64,000 nt of DNA. Origin: Pomphorhynchus laevis (lineage: Eukaryota > Acanthocephala > Palaeacanthocephala > Echinorhynchida > Pomphorhynchidae). Below are positions 21,040 through 33,600 of this stretch, one piece after another (position 1 is the stretch's first letter; every line of letters begins with the position of its first letter). The notes under the pieces are model-generated. The model ran no database searches and was not told where the DNA came from. It saw nothing but the letters and a program-made list of their open reading frames with translations. A program made the translations under genes and the position numbers. The DNA lies in assembly GCA_012934845.2 (NCBI GenBank), contig WNNJ02001796.1, forward strand, positions 121,328 through 185,327. The letters are read 5' to 3'.

Positions 21040-23460
21040 AAAACTGTCGCATTGGGTCAAAATTACTTTTGGAGTACTTCATAGACCATGACCTAGTGCA
21101 ACATGTCCACGAATTCACGAGAATAAGAAACGAGCCACATCACTTCTGGACTTGTGACTCTCAAAAAACATCAATGACGTCAAACACATATACTTTAGGC
21201 CTCCCTTAGGATCCAGTGATCATCTCGTGCTCATTATAGAACTGACATTTCCAAGCATCGTCAAGGATCTTGTGCCTCCTATTTCCAGAATCAAAGTATA
21301 CAAAACTGACTACACCACTATTGCCGCACTTTTGTTACATCATCAGTGGCTTGATCCATCCTCCGTAGGCGTAAACAAGACATGGAACGATTTTCGAGAC
21401 GTGCTCCGTCACCTGATCGACATATTTTCACCTACCATTAGCGTAAAAACGAAACCAACGCAAGCAACTCATTGGTTCGTACACTCTGTAAAACAGGCAA
21501 TCAAAAAACGCAACTTGGCATTTTACAAATACAGAACTGGACACGGCACTTTCGAGGCTTACAAATAAGCTCGAAAGTACGCGACGTCAATTAAACGCAA
21601 TGAGCAACGGACGTTCCTGAATAATCTATGTTCCCAAATTCGATCTGACTCAAAGCGATTCTATTCGTTTGTAACCAATCCGAGCAAATCAAGACACGCT
21701 CAACTACAATGCCTATTGGACGATGCGGACAACTTTGTATGCGACCAAAAATCGATTGCTGATTTATTTGCAAACGAATTTGCAATGGCGAACACGTCAT
21801 TAATTAGTAAGAAGGTAACGTTCCGACGTTTCGAAAGGAATAATGCCTCAGCTAATCTAGACGAATGCCTAAAAATCGTTCAACTGACTAATGTATTCTC
21901 GGAACTAAGAAGACTACCAAGAACTAATTCCTCTGGGCCAGACGGCATACTGTCAATTGCCCTACGTAAACTCGCTACCACTGTGTGTACACCTCTTCAT
22001 CGCCTATTTGTTGCCTCGTTATATTCATCGACCTTACCTGATGACTGGAGAACCGCAATAGTGTGCCCGATCTATAAGAAAGGAAATAAATCACGTTTAT
22101 CGAACTACCGTCCGATCAGCCTTACATGCATATTTTGCAAACTCTTGGAGCGAATAGTGCTTGCTGACTTGGAAACACTCCTCAAGAGGAAGGGAATCAT
22201 GAATAATCAACAACATGGTTTTCGTAAACTACGATCCACTACGACAAACTTACTCACCTCGAGACACAGCTAGGCCTCTTCGATAGATGCCGAAAACGAC
22301 GTTGACATTGTCTTTTTTGATTTATCGCGAGCGTTTGATCGAGTAGAACATCCAATCCTGATCTGTAAATTATATGACATTGGAGTGCACACTTGCATCC
22401 TCCATTGAATTTCTGACTTCTTATACAGTCGCTTATTTACGGTTAAAATAGGAGACTCGTTTTCATATAACATTCAACTACACTCTGGCGTTCCACAAGG
22501 TTCAGTCCTGAGCCCAACGCTTTTTAATATATACATCAATAGCGTAATACCACTTATAGCTTCTGACTGTATTCTATATGCATATGATAATAAAATTTGG
22601 CGGGCCATCAAAAACGACAACGACGTGCACATTCTACAATTGGACATATCGAACCTGCAACATTGGGCAGGTGCGATGATTCTGACTATAAACCCAGAAA
22701 AATGTACTCATATGCACATTGGACGCAGGCGACATATTGCAAACTACGAAGTAAGCGGAAGGCAAATAAACGTGTTCAACTCTTACAAGGACCTAGGTGT
22801 AATAATAACAGATGATCTAAAAACAAATATCAACTCCGCTGCAGTCAAAACTAAGTGCTTACAAATTCTTGCTATGCTACGCAGAACTATTCGCAGAGTC
22901 GACATTCCGTCATTAAGGCCACTTTACGAATCGTTGATTCTGAGACACGTGTTATATGCATCGCAAGCCATGCATCCTCAATCAAAAACTGAGCATACGA
23001 ATAATGAAAAGGTGCTTCGCAAAGCAACGCATTTGGTTCCCTCGATAAGATGCTTACCATTTGAAAGTAGAATTCACTTGCTAGGCGTTACATCAATAAA
23101 AAAGTCTTTATATATATCAGACTTGATGATGACGTGGGCAGCCGTAAACCGTCGTGATCATCCTTTGACAGATATATTCCCCATCCGCAAGGAATCAACA
23201 CTCAGAGGTCATGGCCTTCACATCATGGCTAAACGGCACATCAGAGATGTATGCAGAGGTTTACCAGATAGGGTGCGCACTGTATGGACAATCTACCTGC
23301 TCACATAGTAAAATACATAAAAAACTACATTCAAACGACAATTGAAGAACTTTGTGACTACAATTACATGACATTTTTTTCGTTTTTTTAACTTTGTGAC
23401 TGTTGTGAATCACCTTGTAACGAGCTTTTGCTCAATCTGGTGTAAATTAATAATAATTTA
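21040..23460 (+). mobile_element. CR1/Jockey-group LINE relic, 5' truncated
   Basis: It begins in the C-terminus of the APE endonuclease (DHDLVQHVHEFTRIRN, then GSSDHLVLIIEL near 21210-21245). It passes through the RT (SSGPDGILSIALRKL, NYRPISLTCIFCKLLERIV, NQQHGFRK, FFDLSRAFDRVEHP, HSGVPQGSVLSPTLFNIYI, KDLGVIITDDL) to a C-terminus near 23308. Motif C reads LYAYDN instead of YADD, so catalysis is lost. Stops lie at about 21566, 22271 and 22407. The 3' UTR has cgagcttttgctcaatctgg followed by taaattaataataa, the usual tail of this group. Confidence 0.8.
21227..23308 (+). pseudogene. LINE pol, endonuclease end plus RT, broken
   Basis: One reading frame can be followed almost throughout, with in-frame stops after the KYRTGHGTFEAYK segment, after LLTSRHS and before ISDFLYSRLF, and a frame change near 22600. 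The Asp-to-Tyr change in the YADD motif would abolish RT activity even without the stops. Confidence 0.75.
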
Positions 23461-23680
23461 AAACAAGTTAAAATTTAAAACTTAAATTTTAAATAAAAGT
23501 CAATTTTTATGAATTGACTAATAACATACGATGTAATAGAAGTAATCAGGAGTAACTGTTATGTAATTAGGTTTCGGCCCCTATTCCTCGACACAACATA
23601 GCAGCGGAGAAAAATCCATCTGAATTACAGAAATCTTAAGATATATTTTTACATTTTTGTAAAAATATACAAAAGGAGAC
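23461..23680 (-). repeat. Naiad-type terminal segment, solo
   Basis: Minus orientation: tgaattgactaataacatac, then the structural motif (ctgttatg ... ggcccc ... catagcag) at 23540-23612. The second helix has one mismatch. The coding-proximal part is missing. Confidence 0.65.
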
Positions 23681-23875
23681 TTAGTTCTGAATAGTTTCTA
23701 ATTTCAAAGTAATCAAATGTTTAGATGGCGTCAATTTTGTTTTTAATCCACAGTTAGATATTTTCGATTTCGAAAACATCTCGATTCCGTTTTGGTTTGC
23801 TTTTCTATTTTGCAAAGGTGATATAACAGATGGGAGGACATTACGTAAGTGTGGGAACAGTGACATCCTAGTATG
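23681..23875 (-). CDS. Small unidentified open frame upstream of the receptor
   Basis: Sixty-odd codons from a minus-strand ATG (near 23869), encoding MSLFPHLRNVLPSVISPLQN and FSKSKISNCGLKTKLTPSKH. Its composition is less AT-driven than neighbouring noise frames. It would be transcribed divergently from the receptor, about 300 bases from the receptor start. No family is recognised and no splice site is obvious. Confidence 0.2.
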   Translation of the reverse strand, partial: HTRMSLFPHLRNVLPSVISPLQNRKANQNGIEMFSKSKISNCGLKTKLTPSKHLITLKLETIQN

Positions 23876-23881
23876 ATACAT

Positions 23882-24182
23882 TAATTTAATCTGACTTCAG
23901 GCAATGTAGCCTTGCATTAACGTGTTGACTAATTGAAGGCGCCACTATGTGCTAGTATTTTTTAACATTGAAATCACATTATAATCAACGATGGCTTTGC
24001 ACATTTTAAGTATACACGTAGATCTCTGCACATTTAAAGTATACAGAAAAAGGATACCACTCTCTAATAAAACGGTTGGAATTAAAAAAGATTAACAAAA
24101 TATACATCACATTGCGATCAAATCAAGTGAAATTTTCAAGTGAAATTAATTGCTCAGTGCACTGTCGGTTCATGTTCAAGGG
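23882..24182 (+). promoter_or_regulatory. Receptor upstream region
   Basis: A repeat-free stretch between the last upstream repeat and the receptor start, so the promoter and 5' UTR probably lie here. No clear TATA box or initiator could be assigned. agatctctgcacatttaaag is preceded by a related copy (gcacattttaagtatacacg), a short local duplication. Confidence 0.35.
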
Positions 24183-24657
24183 ATGTATATTTTACTGTTG
24201 GCTGTTGCTTTGGCTTATCAGTGGAATTTAGCTAATGCAAGTAGTAGGGGCTATGGACATTCAGTGATTAAGTACGGCCAACTAGGTTACACATGCCAAA
24301 CGCCACTGTTCAGCAATGATACGACAAATTCACTATCTAAACCCAATACAAGTATATGCGAGCTGAACAAGATAAACCAAACATTTCACTGCTCATCAGT
24401 ATTTCTAACCCAGTGTGCCACAAACCAATCATGTGTTAGTGCCTATAGGATATTATCACCAGATAAATTAAATTTTGTCCTCGGCCGATGTTTCTCCAGA
24501 CAGAGTGGTCCTGAAGAATCAGCCTCAACACTATCTCGCGTTTGTATACTCAAGCCACATGGAGATTCACTTTACTTTTGTGAGTGCATAAATCCAAATG
24601 AAACTTGCAATTCGCTGGCATTTGTGAAGCAAGCTGGGAAAACTTCTTTTCAACGAG
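24183..24657 (+). CDS. Receptor exon 1: signal peptide and ligand-binding ectodomain
   Basis: ATG 24183 gives MYILLLAVALAYQWNLANA, a good signal peptide. Upstream in-frame codons exist but add nothing signal-like. The ectodomain has ten or more cysteines, potential N-glycosylation sites (NDT, NTS, NQT, NQS, NET) and ends FCECINPNETCNSL, the counterpart of the CCxxxxCN box of type II receptors. Donor cgag/gtaact at 24658; phase 1. Confidence 0.85.
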
Positions 24658-27600
24658 GTAACTTGGATTTGCAATTTATTTTAAAAATATTAATTTTCTC
24701 AAGTAGAATAGTTGTTTATATTTTCAAAACAATTATATATAATTATCAAATTAAATATAATTTTCGAATTTCAAAAGTTCCTCCTGACGACCTCTAATCC
24801 TTATTCTGGTACATCGTCTGTTATTTATTAGTCAATCCATAAAAATAGATTTTATTTTAAATTTTAATTTAACTCTTCAGCGTGTATTCTTTTATCTTCA
24901 TGAACAAGTAGAGCGCATTTAATTTCATTGATGAAGAACCCATATCTCGAATCGAGCTCAATCACAGTATTTCAGTTTATAATTCATCTTGATATAAATT
25001 ATATAAAATCTTATAATTATTTATTATTAATTAATAATCCTTATTCTGATACATCGTCTGTTATTTATTAGTCAATTCATAAAATGACTTTTTTAAATTT
25101 CAATTTTTTTATTTTAACTTGATTTAAATTATAGAAAATCTAAAAACAATTATTAATTTTATTATTTAATTATTAATTTTATTATTTAATTATTAATTAT
25201 TATTTAATTATTAATTATTAAGAAGGTATAATATTAATGAAATTTGATTATAAAGAATAAATTTAAACTCTTAAGTGGCAAATTTTTATGGATGGATAAT
25301 AAATAATATACTTTGCATTTGAATAAGATACTAGATAGTTATTTCAGAGGAAATACATCATAAGTATGTATTTGGTACCGCTGCTATGTTGGGTAGAGGT
25401 GTTATGGCTTGAAACCTGATAGCATAGCAGTTCCTCCTGATGACCTCTAATTCTTATTCTGATACAACGTCTGTTATTTATTAGTCAATTCATAAAAATG
25501 ACGTTTATTTTAAATTTCATTTTTTTAACTTGATTTAAATTATAGAAAATCTAAAAACAATTATTGATTTTATTATTTAATTATTAAATTTTGATTTAGC
25601 ATTATTATGTTTTGTTTATTTTATAATTATATTAAATACGTAGACTCAGTTAACTGATTTGATTTATCCTAATATTTGAAATTTTCGCACCAGAAAATGG
25701 TTTAATAGATGTTTTTTAAATCGTTATCTGGAATAAAGCATGGTTTGTGAGATAGCAGCTATCGTTAATTAAAACATTTGACTTTCGTAATAAAATTGAT
25801 CAATCGGCAAATGTAAAGCTTTCACAAAGTCAGGATGCCCTCATCAATGTTCCTGATGAGTCAATAATTATTCGGAAACTGTCATCAGAGTTGATGATGC
25901 ACTAATTGCACGTAGTGTTGTAATTGATCATTAATGTGAATACGCAAAAGATGTGCACGAGTGAAGTAGCATTCGGATGATCAAAGAAAAACAATTTTTG
26001 CATGGAAAATTCGACTGTTGTTAAGATTTTAGCCTGTTCTGAGTTCAAAACTGATTAAAAGGTAAGTGCTTTTTACCTAATACTTCTCAGGATGCAGGGG
26101 TACTTCTCCCATTCCTAAACAAAGAAACCTAGTCATAACTTCATTATAACAGCCTATAGCAAGGCATAACCTATTCAATTTATTCCTGAATTCATTCATT
26201 CTCATTTGTAACGTCTGATCTGGCACTTGAATATGTCAAGTTTTTCGATAAACACCTCACTGAATTGGGCAAATTGGACTATAAGCCTATCCAGGCTTCC
26301 GTAAAAATAATAAATTTTCCTCCTCATTTAGAGAAGGAGGACCTCCTCCTCTAAATTGGAGGAGGAAATTGGGACCGTTGACTCCGGGCATGCATCGATC
26401 CTTGCAAAATCAGCATCAAACCCCTTCTTGGGTATAGCCTAATATTCACAATACTCGATGAGGATAATATGACCTACCCCCACTGCAATGATTGTCATCA
26501 GTGGAGCATTGGTGATCTACTTGCTATATTCCTAAAATATGTGGTGTATGCAGCTCTAGCGCATGCGTCAATCTTCTAAAGGAGGAGAGATGCGCGGCTC
26601 CACCTGTATGTTCAAACTGCAATGGCGACTATTCCGCATGGTCCAGGAAATATTCAAAATTTAAAAGTTACAGGAACTCCTACTTAGGACAAGCCCCTGT
26701 GAAGCTGTCTTCCGAGTATGTTTGCGTGGCAACGTCCAGCATGTCGGACAGGAACATCTTACAATTGCTTGATGCTCACAATAAAAATACATTCAATGAG
26801 ATAAAAGATCTAATATCCCACCTATTGTCTGCTCTACTCACACCAACTGAAGTGCCTATGATTTCCGTTCCTGAAACTAAGAAAAGAGGGGTACCAGCCC
26901 AATTTGTGTCTCCTATTAAAATTGTGAAAATGCTTAAGCAGAAAAATAAGGCCTCCTAAGGAAATAAAGAAAACGCAAGTGGGCAAGTGTCCACTTCGGA
27001 TAGCGCTAATTGTGGAGGAGTTAACCCTTCCATCCATAGCTCTGTCTAGGGAGGAGGCATCCCATCCAACTGACCTAACACAATGCAGAGTACTCGTGAG
27101 CATTTTCATTGAATATCCTCCAGTGGAATTCGGGAGGTGCTTCTGCCCTTAGACTTCTAGCTGGCAGAGATGCAGATGTTATAGTCTTTCAGGAGACACG
27201 ATCTATCAGTCTCTCCAGGACATTAATCGATTCATCCTTAAGCATATTTGTTCCCACTATACCGTACATAACCTCGCCTAACTCTTCTTCATCTCAAGGT
27301 CTTTTAACGCTAGTCAAATGCTCCTTAACATCCTCTCTTCTACTCAACTATACTTGTCCAGCCCTGTCTTACTGAGTTATATCACTTTGTAAGAACGGTA
27401 AACGCATCAGTCTAGCCAATGTCTACATTCGTCCAAGGGAGATTCACAAGAACCGTGAACTCCTGGATAGGAGAATTGACAGCGGTTACGACATGGTACT
27501 AGGTTACATCAACGATATAACCGGTCGTTGGATTAATGCAGCACTCCGCAGACCAAGGAACGGTTATCTTATTCATAAACCACCGTCCCCCACCTTTCGT

Positions 27601-30600
27601 TGCACATCTACAAATACTCTCCTCTACTTATTACTGCTTCATGAGAAGTGGTTGTTGAAACCCCACTGTACGGAGCAGTCGCGACAACATCTGTCCACCT
27701 ATCATGACTTGATTCGATGGCAGATAGCAGGTGATACGCTGCTTCGAAAGAGATTCCACTTTGATCCTATTAGAGTGGCTTTCTTTCAGGCAGCCATCCA
27801 ACGCTTCCCCCGAATTAGTAATGAGTGTCTAACCAAATTTAATTCCTACATCTCTTCGCAAGCTACCGCGATGCTTTCGACTACTTACAAAGGTCGTATT
27901 TTCAGTACCACTACGACAAAACTTAAGACCTTAGCATAAATGCTCCGTCTTCATAATCTCTCTGTTTCTGCCAGACAGGTCCTCTTGAGAGAATATTGGA
28001 GCTCTAGGTATAGTTGCCTACTGAGTAATGATAGTGCAAGCATTGCTTTCCTTAATTCAGCCCATTCTTCCTTCTGAAAGATATTCAAGAAGGAAAAGTT
28101 TGACTATTGGAAAGATAGAGCCTTGGATTAGATTGGGAAAATTAGTCTTGATAATGTTTTAGAGGAGTTACTATCCCTACATAATTATGGAGCCACTCAA
28201 TCTCCTCAACCAATCCCGCCTTGATGTGACTTCAGGAGTATGGATTTATCTGTCATAGATATCCTAACTCATGAGGGCCTCTTCCGAACACCTCCACAAC
28301 CATCGCTTCACTTTCCACTCGCGTCTGTCAGCTTTTGAAAGACAGTCAGAGAAAGGTGGTCGCCATTATAATACTTTTAGCCGCTCCATCCGATTTGGCT
28401 GCCATCAACATTAGTAGACGTATATTTTTACCTAAGAACAATCCGAATCATTTCCTAAAAACCTGCGACCCATTTCGATTCAGAATTCCCTCATCTCCAT
28501 TTACGAGAAAGCGCTTGTTAATAAAATCTGCGTTCATTTGAGTAGGCGAAATTTAATCCCACCTGGTTTCCATGGGTTCGTCAAAGGTCGCTCGGTTCAT
28601 TCAGCAGTTGGTGAGGTGGATCAATTTTGTCGGGATAATAGCCATCGTCTAGTTGTGGCTGTTTTCCTTGACTTTTCTGCTGCATTTGACCGCATTTCCA
28701 TTCCTTTTGTTATCTCTTCGCTCAGATCCTTAGGTTTGCCTGCGAGAATTGTTAACAGGGTGGAGATACTGCTGTACACTAAGCGATTCTATTATGAAGA
28801 CAACCCTGATGCGCGTCAGTTCTTCCCTATTACGGGTGTGCCTCAAGGATCCTTTCTTTCTCCTATCTTATTTCTTGCTGCCTCCATTGTACTGTTTAAA
28901 ATATTTAAACGCGAACAACGTCTAATGATATACGCTGATAATACCACAGCCTGTTCTCTGGGCAATCTTATTTAAAACTCCTCTAAATCGCAGATGTTCG
29001 TCTTCCATGGCGCCCCTGCAACAAGGAAAAAACTCTAGAGATTAGCACTCTCTGCACTCTCCTTGATTTTACTAATCAACCACTCCCAATCTTCACGAGT
29101 CGAGTAAAATACCTGGGGTGAACCGTTACAGTGAACTGGTCGGTGAAAGCTGACCTGGATAGACTTTAACGTATCCTGAAGAAAGCTAGGTGAGCCCTAA
29201 AACGGGCACAACATCTGTCATTAAATAAGAAAACCCAAGTTATCTCGCTTACCCAGCATAGTTCGCCTTGATTGGACTCTTCGGGTTGAAAGACCCCGGG
29301 TTGTTCAGTCAAAGAGCGGTGTGTTGGATTGGTTGGAGAGATCAGATTTCACTGGACCTGAGGCCGTAATGGAATAGAAGAGGAGTAAACAGACAACGAT
29401 ACATGTAGTGAAGAATTTTGTTTAACTTTTCTTCTGTTTTCACTCTGTATTTATTTACTTTCCGACATTTAGTTTTTTAAGAAAATCTTTATCATTATTG
29501 TTGTTCGCCATTAGGAATAAGAAAAACTAGACATTTTATAAAAGTGTGCAGTTCTTCCACAGTGTGTCAAAATCCCCACATTCAAAATTAATTTTTGGAA
29601 ATATTAAATTTTCGAAATTGAAAAAATCCACATTTAAAATAATCATATAGAATAAATTTGTTGAAATTTATAACTAAATGTTTTTATCTGAATTAATACA
29701 ATCACAACTTTTTAATTCAGTTTAACACACGTTTATGCGATTATTTTACCCAGGGTGTTGTGAGTTATCAATTTCATTAACTCCCAATTCGCTATTAAAT
29801 GGGAGCATCCCAATTCGCTATTAAATTGTTAATAAATAAGTATTTTGCTTCATAAAATAAATAATTCATTTTTATAAATAATTTATTTCATAAACGTTTC
29901 ACTCATAGCAACTAGTAATCAAAATTGATTAAAATCTAGAATAATTTAGTTTATAAAAATAATTTAATTGATAAAATAATTCAGTTTATAAATTAATTAT
30001 TTATGAATTAATTATTTTATAAACGTTTCACTCATAAAAGAAACATTATAAAGTCACTTGATTATAAATATTTTATCAATATTTAAAAATATTTTCATGC
30101 TTATAATGTGTCGATGAGTTCATAATTTGCATTTTCACATAATTCACGATTCGTATATGAAATAGCATAGTTTTTTATTTTTTCGGTAGAGATAAGTTAT
30201 AAATTATAAAACGATTTATATTTTGATGACTACCGTCACCATCATCAGACATGTGAGTCATTGAGATATAGTTATTTTGTAATAAAATTCAACTCTTATG
30301 GGTTCCGAAAAATATAATAATGTCAGTAAAACATAAGATCAATATAAGAGAACTAGATCGATCAATATAGTTAATTGAATTGGAGTACGTGAGTGATCTT
30401 CCAATGGCTGATCTTCCAATATTAGTTCACGAAATTAAAGGTCGTGAATGTTAGTCATTGATATTAAAAATGTCTTAGTAATAATGACTTATTGATATTA
30501 AAAATGACTTATAATTTAGTTTTATAAAACTAAATTATTTATATAGTCTAATATTTTACCTCATATATTAAAAAAATTCGCATATAAAGATCAAAATATT

Positions 30601-33600
30601 TGAATTGCAATGATACCTGCTGGTATTGCTTAATATTATTGAATTAAGAAGCCGTGCCCAGCACGGTTTCTATGATATAATATATCTATATATATTATAT
30701 CATATATTCTATATGTAATGATATTGGCTTTCTTCAAAATCATTTAAATAATTTAATAGATACATATTTTAAACTAGGTTACTATAAAAATAACATCAAG
30801 CAGAAAATAGTAAAATATATAAATCAACACAATAATATAAAGAATAAATTTAAACTCTTAAGTGGCAAATTTTAATGGATGGATAATAAATAATATACTT
30901 TGTATTAGAATAAGATACTAGATAGTTTTATCAGAGGAAATACATCATTAGCATGTATTTGGCCCCGTTCCTATGTTGGGTAGAGGAGTTAGGGGCCGAA
31001 ACCTGATAGCGCAGCAGTTCCTCCTGATGACCTCTAATTCTTATTCTGATACAACGTCTGTCTTTTATTAGTCAATTTAATTTTATATTTAAACTAAATA
31101 TAATCGTATATAACAATTATTTATTTGGAATAAATAAAGAATAAATTTATAAAATTATATAAAATCTTATAACAATTATTTATTATTTACTAATTTTTTA
31201 TTTAACTATTTAACTTTTTTTGCATTATATTTAATTTGCAATATAAAATACGTAGACTCAGTTAGCTTATTAAGTTTATTCAAATATAAAGGAATATAAA
31301 CAATCATAGCAAGCGTCTTCCGAGCAAGTCGTACGTTGAACAAAGGTCCATCTGAATTGCAGGGATTTAGTCAATGTGACAGAGGCCACGTGCGGATATT
31401 CTCTAGCCACCTGCTCCAATTTCATAAGAGTAGATATCCACTCATCATTCCGGTTGATTACGAAATCATTTACAAATTGTTCCCATCCTATTGTCTACCC
31501 TAAAACTTTTAGTCCTTCTGTTGTAATTTTTAAGACACTGTTAGCAAATAACTCTTCAGCGTGTATTCTTTTATCTTCATGAACAAGTAGAGCGCATTTA
31601 ATTTCATTGATGAAGAACCCATATCTCGAATCGAGCTCAATCACAGTATTTCAGTTTATAATTCATCTTGATATAAATTATATAAAATCTTATAATTATT
31701 TATTATTAATTAATAATCCTTATTCTGATACATCGTCTGTTATTTATTAGTCAATTCATAAAAATGACTTTTATTTTAAATTTCATTTTTTTTATTTTAA
31801 CTTGATATAAATTAAAAAATATCTTATAACAATCATTTATTATTAATTAATTTTTTATTATTTAATTATTTAACTTTTATTTTGGATTATTTTTAATTTG
31901 CAATATAAAATACGTAGACTCAGTTAGCTTATTTAATTTGTTTAATTTCTTACTGTCATTTTGTATTTAGTGAAAATTAAGTGTTATTAATTTGATTTAA
32001 TTTTACAATTTTAATAATACAATTTTCATTTTTTAAAACTAAATTATTTATATGGATATTTTGTCTCATATATATTTAAAAGAAAACTTGTCAATAAAGA
32101 TATTACTACAATATGTTTGGATGTTAACAAGAAAATATAGAAGTTTCTTGAATTACCGAAATGTCTCATTTCAATTAAATTTGCTTCAGTTAGATTCTAA
32201 AGTCTAGTATTTTCTCAATTTTCACAATTTGAGAAGTGTCCTAGATTAAGAATTCAGGAGAACATTTAATTATTTTGTGTATATTATTTAAATTATATTC
32301 CATTTATATTCGAATGAAAAAATAATAATCTTAATATAATATTTCAAACAGGTATTTTACGTTATTAGGTTATAATGTCAAAATTCATCCTTTATGGCTA
32401 GCAGCGTACATTGTGATCTGCATTATTTTGCTAGTACTGATACCATTAATTGTCATATATCAGATTTGGAAAGTTAAGTGTGTTAAGAATCCAAGAACTG
32501 TCAGGCCTGATTGTTATACTTTAAATAAATCACCACCAACTGAAGTCGATTGTACTAATCTGGTACAAATCAAAAGTGGAATCACATCGTCAATTTGGAT
32601 CGCCGATGCTACATATTCATCAGGAACCACACGTAAGATCATACTCAAAATATTCAATACAGATCATGGAAATCTATATGCAAACGAGTTTCGATGTTAC
32701 AATGAGCTAGGGCGTCAATGCAATTCATATGTTTTAAGGTTGGTGAAAATATCATTGCTAAATTTCACTTGTTCAAAATTTTGATATATTGCATTTTGAA
32801 TTTAAGTTTTTTGAAAGTCAAAAGATCATTTAAGCAAAATTCTAGAAAAAATCAGATCAGCTAAATGTGCCTACGCCTTTTATACTATTTATAAATAAAA
32901 GATAATGCTAAATAAAAACTAAATAATTAAATAATAGATAATTAAATAATAAATAATTACTATAAAGTTAAAATTTAAAATAAAAATCAATTTATATGAA
33001 TAAATAGACTAATAATTTACTAATAAATAACTGCTGATGTATCAGAATAACGAAGATGTCTTTAGGAGGCATTGCTATTTTATATGATTTCTACCCCTAT
33101 TATTAGTTTTTATGAAATGAGAAAATAATCAAATTCCAAAATTTCATTATTTTAAATTTAATTCAAAATCATTACATTGAAATGAGAAATGAAAAACCTA
33201 CTGTTTTTTAATTTTATGGAATTGAAAACGAACACCCAGCAAATGAAAATTGAATTTTTTTATAAATTTTAATTTTATTTTTTTTATTTTGTGAATTTTT
33301 TATTTTTTTTTTATTTTCTTTGAAATTTAAAATTCAATTAAGCAAAATTCTAGTATGAAAATTATAAAATTTTAGAATTAATATGTATAAAATACGAAAT
33401 TATATGTATAATTATTGAATTATATAATTAATAATTTAATAATATATAATTGGATTATATAAATGGAATATATATTGAATTATACATTATAAATATTGAA
33501 TTATATAATTAAAAATTCAATAATTATTAATTTAATAATTCAATGATAAATAATTAAATAATACTAAGTAATTACAAGTAATAAATAATTTTCATAAAAC

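Larger units (their letters stand above)
25985..29510 (+). mobile_element. R1/Jockey-like LINE, copy 2, full length but dead
   Basis: Homologous to copy 1 from its 5' region to the 3' UTR. ORF1 remains lie at 26080-27050 (zinc-knuckle region 26475-26640 recognisable, C-terminus open 26699-26959). ORF2 remains run 27083-29370. Many stops, frame breaks and an internal deletion just after the YADD motif (which reads YADN) show an older insertion. It is in the same orientation as the host gene and accounts for nearly half of intron 1. Confidence 0.85.

Noticed and set aside
32351-32368. Receptor exon 2 starting at the upstream AG (32351)
   Set aside because: It gives an in-frame stop after a few codons, while the AG at 32367-32368 keeps the frame.
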